Source: an uncultured Eubacteriales bacterium
GTDB lineage: Bacteria; Bacillota_A; Clostridia; Peptostreptococcales; Anaerovoracaceae
Assembly (NCBI GenBank): GCA_902774195.1
Contig: CACYHM010000003.1
Coordinates: 1-26,393 of the forward strand
DNA: 26,393 nucleotides
Direction: 5' to 3'
A model generated the notes under the pieces. The model had not been told where the DNA came from. It searched no databases and saw only the letters and a list, made by a program, of their open reading frames with translations. Positions 8,965 through 14,027 of this stretch are shown in pieces; the stretch's first letter is position 1, and every line of letters starts with the position of its first letter. The position numbers and the translations under genes are program-made.

Positions 8965-9705
8965 TTGGAGAAGAAAAAATTATCATTCATCATACCGGCA
9001 TATAACTGCGCAGATTTTATGGAAGAAACTATCGGCTCGGTGATCACGCAGCTGCCTGATGACTGTGAACTGGTCATCGTAGATGACGGATCGACGGATG
9101 ATACGGCGCAGCGCCTGAAGGAACTGGAATCCGGACAGGAGAACATCCGGGTGATGTATGCAGCTCACGGAGGCGCTTCAACTGCAAGGAACCACGGTCT
9201 TGATATGGCGGAGGGCGAATGGGTCACTTTCATGGACTGTGACGATTGCCTCGTTGAGGGCTTCTTTGAGAAGGCGATGCCTCTCCTTGAGGATGAGACC
9301 GATCTTTACATATTCAGCTTTGAACGCGTCGAATTCATGAAGGACGAAGAGGCAGGCGTGATACGGGAGACAGTCATGCCTCTCGCGGTCGAGGACTGTA
9401 CATACCCGATAGTGTCGGTTTTTGCGGATAAATACGTAAGGGCGAGAAATCTGCTCGTATATTCAGCGTGCAACAAATTCTACAGAAGGTCGCTGCTGAA
9501 CGAACACGGCATAAGATTCAGGGACGGTATGCCGTTCGGCGAGGACAGGCTGTTCAACTACGACTATCTCATGCACTGCGGACAGGTGAGGACTTCGTCG
9601 CTCAGGATGTTCAGATATATACAGAGAAATCCCGATTCCGCGTCAAAACGTTCCTATCCTGACTATTTCAATACGATCATGGCTCTGATCTGTCGACTGA
9701 AGTGA
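8965..9705 (+). CDS. GT2 family glycosyltransferase
   Basis: A 246-residue single-domain inverting GT-A glycosyltransferase beginning at TTG. It shows LSFIIPAYN (residues 6-14), the nucleotide-sugar motif IVDDGSTDDT (Asp40, Asp41), GGASTARNHGLDMAEG, the metal-binding FMDCDD (Asp91, Asp93, Asp94; Cys replaces the usual Ala) and a catalytic-type GED (Glu193, Asp194). There is no membrane helix, so it acts in the cytoplasm, probably transferring a sugar from a nucleotide donor to the operon's intermediate or a cell-surface acceptor. It is a conventional enzyme compared with the GT2 half of the first gene, which has lost the DDGS motif. The gene lies 30 bases after the MATE gene, and its stop overlaps the GTG start of the YdcF-like gene by 4 bases (GTGA). 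The family call is firm; donor and acceptor are unknown. Confidence 0.9.
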   Translation: MEKKKLSFIIPAYNCADFMEETIGSVITQLPDDCELVIVDDGSTDDTAQRLKELESGQENIRVMYAAHGGASTARNHGLDMAEGEWVTFMDCDDCLVEGFFEKAMPLLEDETDLYIFSFERVEFMKDEEAGVIRETVMPLAVEDCTYPIVSVFADKYVRARNLLVYSACNKFYRRSLLNEHGIRFRDGMPFGEDRLFNYDYLMHCGQVRTSSLRMFRYIQRNPDSASKRSYPDYFNTIMALICRLK

Positions 9706-10325
9706 GCAGGATGATAGACAGATTCCCGGTCCACCCTAATGAGCGGGACGAGAATCTTCCGTATATCAACAGCCTCCTCTTCGGAGAGCCGGACGATACC
9801 GGCGGCAGATACGATATCATCATCGTTCTCGGAAGCAACAACTGCGCATACAGAGCAGATAAAGCCTTTGAAACGGCAGGCGGTGATCCGGATACTGTAT
9901 TCCTGGTGACGGGAGGAAACGAGCACAAAGAAGGAGGTATTTCCGAGGCCATGTTCATGGCGAAATATCTCAAAAAAAGAGGCGTCCCGGAAAACAGGAT
10001 ACTGATCGAGGAAGCGGCTGAGAATACATTCCGCAATCTTAAGCTTTCAGCAAAGATGATCGATGCAGCCGTGATAACGGGGATACTCCCGCGCGAAGCG
10101 AAGGACCTTCGCATCGGCATAGTGACGGCAGGCTTCCACGTGCCCCGGACCAGGGCGATGACCCGGACCATCCCGTGGTATGATGATAAGAATATAGTGT
10201 TCATACCTGCGTACAGCCCTCGTATGAGGCCTGACAACTGGTACATTGATTCCAAGAGCAAAAGCATATGCCTCGGCGAGATAGCAAAGTGCTGCTGCGT
10301 CGGGACAGAAGACACAGGGGAATAA
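9702..10325 (+). CDS. YdcF/SanA-like DUF218 domain protein
   Basis: This 207-residue protein matches the DUF218 pattern: YDIIIVLGSNNCAYRADKA, a LVTGG segment, GISEAMFMAKYLKKRGVPEN, RILIEEAAENTFRNLKLSAK and IGIVTAGFHVPRTRAM. Family members (YdcF, SanA, ElyC) have a Rossmann-like fold; YdcF binds S-adenosylmethionine, and ElyC and SanA affect envelope biogenesis. Unlike ElyC and SanA, no membrane helix is visible here, so it is probably cytoplasmic. The GTG start overlaps the GT2 stop as GTGA, which suggests translational coupling; an alternative ATG lies at 9711 with AGCAGG directly before it. The next gene starts one base after its stop codon. Pairing with a GT2 suggests a role with lipid-linked or surface glycans, which is inference. 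Exact activity is unknown. Confidence 0.82.
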   Translation: MSRMIDRFPVHPNERDENLPYINSLLFGEPDDTGGRYDIIIVLGSNNCAYRADKAFETAGGDPDTVFLVTGGNEHKEGGISEAMFMAKYLKKRGVPENRILIEEAAENTFRNLKLSAKMIDAAVITGILPREAKDLRIGIVTAGFHVPRTRAMTRTIPWYDDKNIVFIPAYSPRMRPDNWYIDSKSKSICLGEIAKCCCVGTEDTGE

Positions 10326-10326
10326 A

Positions 10327-12126
10327 ATGGAAGAACAGAAAACCAGCGGATTGGCAAAATACAGGCGCATGGGAGACCTCAGCATGCGCAAGCTCAAAGA
10401 ATATATCCCCGCGATGCTCATGACGAACCTGTCGACTCTGCTTCTCGTAACGGTGGACGGAGTTGTCGCAGGGAATCTCGTCGGAGAGGATGCTCTCGCT
10501 TCGATCAATATCTTTTCCCCGATATCGATCCTTGTGGGATCTCTGTCCATTCTGACTTCGAGCGGTATCTCCATCAGCATTTCGACAGCGATGGGAAAGA
10601 ATGATCCGGAAGAACTCGACCGGGTCAAAGGCGTATCCCTGAAGGTGCTGATACTGGTGGCAGCCGCTGCTACGTTCATACAGATCCCTCTGGTCTGGAT
10701 GATACTGAGATCGTACGGACTGTCGCCGGAGATGTTCGCTATGACGATGCAGTATGCCGCCGGAATAATGCTGTGCACGCCTCTGGGCATAATATCTTCA
10801 ACCGGAACATATCAGCTGCAGATAGCCGGAAAGATGAAGGTGCTGATGAGGCTCTCCGCCATGGAGGGCATCGCGAACCTGCTGTTCGACCTTTTCTTCA
10901 TGGGGGTTCTGGATATCGGGGTCGGAGGAGCAGGGTTCGGTACTGCCTGCGCCAATCTGCTCAGATGCGCCGTAACTGTGTTTTATATATCCCGGTACAC
11001 CGATATGTATAGGAGCAATACGAAGAAGATAACAGCTTCCGATGCCCTGGAGGTGCTGGGGGTCGGAGTACCTGATGCGTCGTACAGACTTATTCAGGCT
11101 TTACAGAGTTATCTCGTGATGAAGATAATCCTTTCGGCTTTAGGGACGCGCGGCGCTGTGATCAAGGGAGTGTGCTCCCTGTGTTACAGCCTGACGAACG
11201 TGCTGACCAGCGGGGTGAGCGGAAGCGTGAGGCCTCTCATGGGACTTTATACAGGAGCTGATGACAGGGAAGGTGTCAGCATACTGATGAAACAGGGAGT
11301 GAAGCTCGATGTTATAGCAGGAGGACTGGCTACGCTGGTGATCGAACTTCATCCGGAGTGGATCTTTCGCATAAACGGAGTAAATGATATACCCGAAGGG
11401 GGCATGCTTGCCGTAAGGCTGTTTTCGCTGGTCCTGGTGGTAGGCGCGATCAACACCCTTATCAGGATGTACCTGACCAACCGCAAGGACTCAGCTTTTG
11501 CCACGATGATCACAGTCGTCTGCAACGCAACTCTGCCGGTGTATGCTTTCCTGCTGTGGAAGTCCGCACCTGCTCCGTATATCTTCCTGGCCTATCTGCT
11601 GACCGATCTTACGGTATTTGCCGTGTCGTATGCAAGATACAGGAAATGGATGAACGACGACAGAGAGGAGCTGGAAAAGAACGGCGAAGACATAGTGCTC
11701 AACATGACAGTCGGGCATGACGATGCAGTGGAAGCGTCGAGACAGATAAGAAAGTTCGCGGATGAACACGGTATAAAAGAGAAGATATCCTACCGGGTGG
11801 CTCTCTGCATGGAAGAGATGGTAGCATATGTAAAAGAGGCTGAGACCACAGGCACGAAGGCAAGATTCGGCGCCCTCGGACATTCCCCGGACGGACGTAC
11901 TGATGACCGGCATGACAGCGGACTGAACGTAGATGTGGTCGTCAGATTCAAAGGAAAGGACGAGGCTGTCTTTGTCACAATGGACGCCGGCAGGTGTATC
12001 GCCCTCGATAATGATGAAGAAACTGAAAAACTGATCACAGACAACTACGGGCTGCTGAGAAAGCTTGCAAAGAGCGTGGAATACCAGTATATACTCGATC
12101 TCAACTATACAAGATTCACATTCTGA
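10327..12126 (+). CDS. MATE family transporter with degenerate RsbW-like C-terminal domain (paralogue B)
   Basis: 599 residues, closely similar throughout to the gene at 7081-8934 (shared YIPAMLxTN, VDGxVAGNLVG, STAMGKND, GTYQLQIAGKMK, GVGVPDASY and the EYQYIL-NYTRFTF ending), so the two arose by duplication. MATE domain ~1-450, soluble RsbW-like tail ~455-599. The N-box region is ALCMEEMVAYVKE with Glu497 and Tyr501, so the Asn needed for Mg-ATP is again missing. The tail is shorter than in the paralogue and has a Gly/Asp/His-rich linker (about residues 515-535) between the N-box and MDAGRCIALD. AGGGGAA lies just before the ATG, which follows the DUF218 stop by one base. It is the last gene of the operon; no terminator is visible before the sigma factor gene, so read-through is possible. 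Transport substrate unknown. Confidence 0.85.
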   Translation: MEEQKTSGLAKYRRMGDLSMRKLKEYIPAMLMTNLSTLLLVTVDGVVAGNLVGEDALASINIFSPISILVGSLSILTSSGISISISTAMGKNDPEELDRVKGVSLKVLILVAAAATFIQIPLVWMILRSYGLSPEMFAMTMQYAAGIMLCTPLGIISSTGTYQLQIAGKMKVLMRLSAMEGIANLLFDLFFMGVLDIGVGGAGFGTACANLLRCAVTVFYISRYTDMYRSNTKKITASDALEVLGVGVPDASYRLIQALQSYLVMKIILSALGTRGAVIKGVCSLCYSLTNVLTSGVSGSVRPLMGLYTGADDREGVSILMKQGVKLDVIAGGLATLVIELHPEWIFRINGVNDIPEGGMLAVRLFSLVLVVGAINTLIRMYLTNRKDSAFATMITVVCNATLPVYAFLLWKSAPAPYIFLAYLLTDLTVFAVSYARYRKWMNDDREELEKNGEDIVLNMTVGHDDAVEASRQIRKFADEHGIKEKISYRVALCMEEMVAYVKEAETTGTKARFGALGHSPDGRTDDRHDSGLNVDVVVRFKGKDEAVFVTMDAGRCIALDNDEETEKLITDNYGLLRKLAKSVEYQYILDLNYTRFTF

Positions 12127-12131
12127 CGGAT

Positions 12132-12160
12132 TTGAGTTATTATATTAGAGTCGGAATACT
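12132..12160 (+). promoter_or_regulatory. Candidate promoter for the sigma factor gene
   Basis: TTGAGT (12132-12137) and AATACT (12155-12160) are 17 bases apart, each a 4/6 match to the housekeeping consensus, in an AT-rich gap of 55 bases. A purine-rich AGAAGGGA ribosome binding site follows and ATG is at 12182. No obvious ECF-type GAAC/CGTC pair is seen here, so autoregulation is not evident. Confidence 0.45.
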
Positions 12161-12181
12161 TTTTAGAAGAAGGGACTGTAA

Positions 12182-12712
12182 ATGGCCAAACTACTGAAAT
12201 TCGAATCTGTTCGGGACGCTGCGAAAAAGCCGGCCTTTGACCAGGTATACGAAGAAAACTACGACAGAGTCTACAAATATACATATTCGATCCTGCTGAA
12301 CAGGGAAGACACAGAGGACGTTGTCAGCAATACTTTCATGGCGGCTTATGCGGCATATGACAGATACGACCCGGAAAAGTCTTCGCCTGCCACCTGGCTC
12401 ATGCGCATTGCCCACAACGAGGCGATCAATCTGGTGAGATCGGCGGCTTATTCAAAGCGCACGGAAATGCCGGAGTACTATGAGGTGCCTGACAATTCGG
12501 AGGATTCGGTACGCGGCCTTGAAGACAAGGAAGCCGTGCTGTTCCTTTATTCAAAACTCAGCACCTCCGAAAGAGAATTTCTGAACATGAGATATGCGAT
12601 GCAGATGAAGGATGCCGAGGTCGCCGAGACCATGGGGCTCCCTGTAAAGACGGTGAACAAAAGATACCAGAGACTGCTCGTAAAGTGCAGGGAAATACTT
12701 GAAAACAGATAA
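12182..12712 (+). CDS. ECF-type RNA polymerase sigma factor
   Basis: This 176-residue protein has the two-domain layout of small sigma-70 factors. Region 2 spans ~19-85 (FDQVYEENYDRVYKYTYSIL, EDTEDVVSNTFMAAYAAYDR, then SPATWLMRIAHNEAINLVR). Region 4 spans ~118-172, with the helix-turn-helix MKDAEVAETMGLPVKTVNKR. It directs RNA polymerase to a set of promoters. No zinc-binding anti-sigma or other dedicated anti-sigma gene is adjacent; the next gene is a GG-leader peptide 57 bases downstream. Three MATE proteins nearby carry RsbW-like domains, the fold of some anti-sigma factors, so they are candidate partners (inference; ECF factors usually use different anti-sigma folds). The family call is firm; regulon and inducing signal are unknown. 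Confidence 0.92.
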   Translation: MAKLLKFESVRDAAKKPAFDQVYEENYDRVYKYTYSILLNREDTEDVVSNTFMAAYAAYDRYDPEKSSPATWLMRIAHNEAINLVRSAAYSKRTEMPEYYEVPDNSEDSVRGLEDKEAVLFLYSKLSTSEREFLNMRYAMQMKDAEVAETMGLPVKTVNKRYQRLLVKCREILENR

Positions 12713-12731
12713 ACAAAGATTGATGTCTCCG

Positions 12732-12755
12732 TAACATACGCTTACCCGTATATTA
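12732..12755 (+). promoter_or_regulatory. Imperfect inverted repeat just upstream of the GG-leader peptide gene
   Basis: TAACATACG and CGTATATTA flank six bases (CTTACC) and pair at 8 of 9 positions (mismatch 12735/12752). The repeat ends 3 bases before the GGAGG Shine-Dalgarno at 12759-12763. It could be an operator or an RNA hairpin that controls translation of the peptide. The sequence does not show which. Confidence 0.4.
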
Positions 12756-12769
12756 AGTGGAGGTTGGAC

Positions 12770-12976
12770 ATGGATATTACAGAAAACAGAATTGAAGACA
12801 TGCTGAGGAATACGGTATTTACCAACAACGCTCACAAGGAGGCCTTAAGGAAGAAGATCCGTTCGGGTATCGTCGAACTCGGCGAGGATGAGCTCGAAAT
12901 GGTCGCAGGCGGTGTCGAGATGCCGGGAGATTTTCATCTCATAGATGAGAGCCGTGACGGCTTCATCCAGTGGTGA
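12770..12976 (+). CDS. Putative RiPP/bacteriocin-type precursor peptide with double-glycine leader
   Basis: A 68-residue peptide beginning at ATG 12770, six bases after GGAGG; a TTG two codons upstream abuts the Shine-Dalgarno and is rejected as a start. The leader is charged and helical, ending in ELGEDELEMVAGG (Gly47-Gly48), the classic pattern recognised by C39 peptidases of bacteriocin exporters. Cleavage after Gly48 would release a 20-residue core (Val49-Trp68). The core is acidic, has Asp54, Asp59, Glu60 and Asp63, one Ser, no Thr and no Cys, and ends in Trp, so it is not lanthipeptide-like. No radical SAM, LanM or YcaO maturase gene is in the window. The exporter pair at 19376-23801 includes a C39 domain that fits it. 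Role could be bacteriocin, signal peptide or another secreted effector; this is inferred from leader and context. Confidence 0.72.
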   Translation: MDITENRIEDMLRNTVFTNNAHKEALRKKIRSGIVELGEDELEMVAGGVEMPGDFHLIDESRDGFIQW

Positions 12977-12980
12977 AGGA

Positions 12981-13886
12981 ATGAGATCACCGGTACTCGA
13001 ACTGGCGGAAATATACCCGCAGCTTTATCTCGATCCTGACAGGAGCAGTATCGATGAATATAAAGCGGCAGTGCTTTCCGGAGACAGGCCCGATAAGAGG
13101 GACCTGTCTCACTTTGCTTGTGACGCGCGCGACAGGGCGGAGCGCATCATGACTCCGGCGGGCGAGGCTCTTGTCGTTACCCTGTACAACAGGCGCGACT
13201 TCGAGGTCTTCGTGCGCTGCATGATGGCGGCAAAAGAGGGGCCTGACAAGGCAGTGCCGGCCACGATGGGCGCATCCACGCTGACGGCGTTCAACTGGCC
13301 GCGGATATTCGCTCACAGGGACGCTTTCATGAAGGAACAGCGCGAGGCGGGAGTGTCCGATCCGGACTGGGGCGCCGAGTTCAGGCGCTTCACGTCGGTG
13401 AAGGAGAACTACATCGACACCTTCATAGTGCTCTCGCGCGGACCGTACAGCAACGTTTCCCGTGAAGCTGCGTCTTTGGCTTCCGGAACGGAGATGAGCG
13501 AAGAGGAGTGGATCGAAAAGTCCGATGCCATAAGAAAGTATCACGAACTGACGCACTTCATATGCAGAAAGTTGCATCCTGATATGATCGATGCCGTATG
13601 GGACGAGATGACGGCGGATGCGGCAGGGATATATGCAGCGTTCGGACGCTTCTGCCGGCCGCTGGAGGAGGTCTTTCTCGGCGTCAGGGACGGTGAGTAC
13701 GCCGGCGGACGTCTCGAGAACTACCTTGAAGAGGGAGAAGACATCGCTGCTCTTGCGCCGCGGGTCAGCGCCGTCCTCAGGGAGTTCGAGAGCATCGCAG
13801 AGAACAGGCAGGGAATGGAGGTCTTCGATTTCATGCTCATGCTCGAAGAAAGACAGGGAGAACTGTGGAAACAAGGGCGCGGATAA
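12981..13886 (+). CDS. Putative HExxH zinc metalloprotein (metalloprotease-like), family not recognised
   Basis: 301 residues from ATG 12981, 4 bases after the peptide gene's stop. An in-frame ATG at 12945 would overlap the peptide gene and lacks a ribosome binding site; the chosen ATG has AAGGA abutting it, so the exact start is uncertain. The sequence HELTHFICRK holds an HExxH zinc motif (His188, Glu189, His192). WDEMTADAAG (Glu209, Asp213) 17 residues later looks like the gluzincin ExxxD third-ligand motif. There is no signal peptide or membrane helix, so it should be cytoplasmic. The rest (LYNRRDFEVFVRCMM, STLTAFNWPRIFAHRD, RGPYSNVSREAA) matches no family I can name. Its place between a GG-leader precursor and an export operon suggests peptide maturation, immunity or regulated proteolysis, but this is inference. 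Catalysis is plausible, not shown. Confidence 0.7.
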   Translation: MRSPVLELAEIYPQLYLDPDRSSIDEYKAAVLSGDRPDKRDLSHFACDARDRAERIMTPAGEALVVTLYNRRDFEVFVRCMMAAKEGPDKAVPATMGASTLTAFNWPRIFAHRDAFMKEQREAGVSDPDWGAEFRRFTSVKENYIDTFIVLSRGPYSNVSREAASLASGTEMSEEEWIEKSDAIRKYHELTHFICRKLHPDMIDAVWDEMTADAAGIYAAFGRFCRPLEEVFLGVRDGEYAGGRLENYLEEGEDIAALAPRVSAVLREFESIAENRQGMEVFDFMLMLEERQGELWKQGRG

Positions 13887-13901
13887 GCCGGAGAGATCGT
13901 C

Positions 13902-13939
13902 AAAAAATCCGCTGAGGCTTCAAGTTTCAGCGGTTTTTT
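13902..13939 (+). terminator. Intrinsic terminator after the metalloprotein gene
   Basis: Stem CCGCTGA (13909-13915) pairs with TCAGCGG (13927-13933) around an 11-base loop, followed by six T (13934-13939). The six A on the left flank (13902-13907) would make it act on both strands. It closes the sigma/peptide/metalloprotein unit. Confidence 0.85.
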
Positions 13940-13947
13940 GGTACAAT
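13939..13947 (+). promoter_or_regulatory. Candidate extended -10 promoter for the export operon
   Basis: TGGTACAAT is an extended -10 (TGn plus TACAAT, 5/6 match). The position 17 bases upstream reads TTCAAG, a poor -35 that lies in the terminator loop, as extended -10 promoters tolerate. It begins exactly at the end of the terminator's T-run and would leave a leader of about 75 bases before the C11 protease ATG. Confidence 0.45.
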
Positions 13948-13955
13948 AATACGTT

Positions 13956-14008
13956 GAAAGGAACGGCGGACGCACAGGCGTCAGCTTTCTTGTATCGTTC
14001 TTGAACGA
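13956..14008 (+). other. Structured 5' leader with nested hairpin and a short palindrome
   Basis: GAAAG (13956-13960) can pair with CTTTC (13985-13989), enclosing the perfect stem GACGC/GCGTC (13969-13973 with 13978-13982, loop ACAG). It is followed by TCGTTC-TT-GAACGA (13995-14008), a six-base-pair inverted repeat. These lie between the candidate promoter and the GAGAGGGA ribosome binding site of the C11 protease gene. They may be regulatory; no known riboswitch is recognised. Confidence 0.35.
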
Positions 14009-14027
14009 GTGGACTGAGAGGGAATAA

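Noticed and set aside
12731..12750. GTAAC...CGTA resembling an ECF sigma promoter before the peptide gene
   Set aside because: The spacer is only about 11 bases, against about 16 needed. The bases are better explained as halves of the inverted repeat.
12764..12769. TTG as start of the GG-leader peptide
   Set aside because: It touches the GGAGG site with no spacing; ATG 12770 has the proper six-base gap.
12945..12980. Upstream ATG start for the metalloprotein gene
   Set aside because: It would overlap the peptide gene by 32 bases, has no ribosome binding site and adds a low-complexity stretch.
12987..13874. 295-codon minus-strand frame opposite the HELTH metalloprotein
   Set aside because: No motifs and low-complexity His/Arg composition; the plus frame has HELTH, a good position after the peptide gene and a terminator in the right direction.
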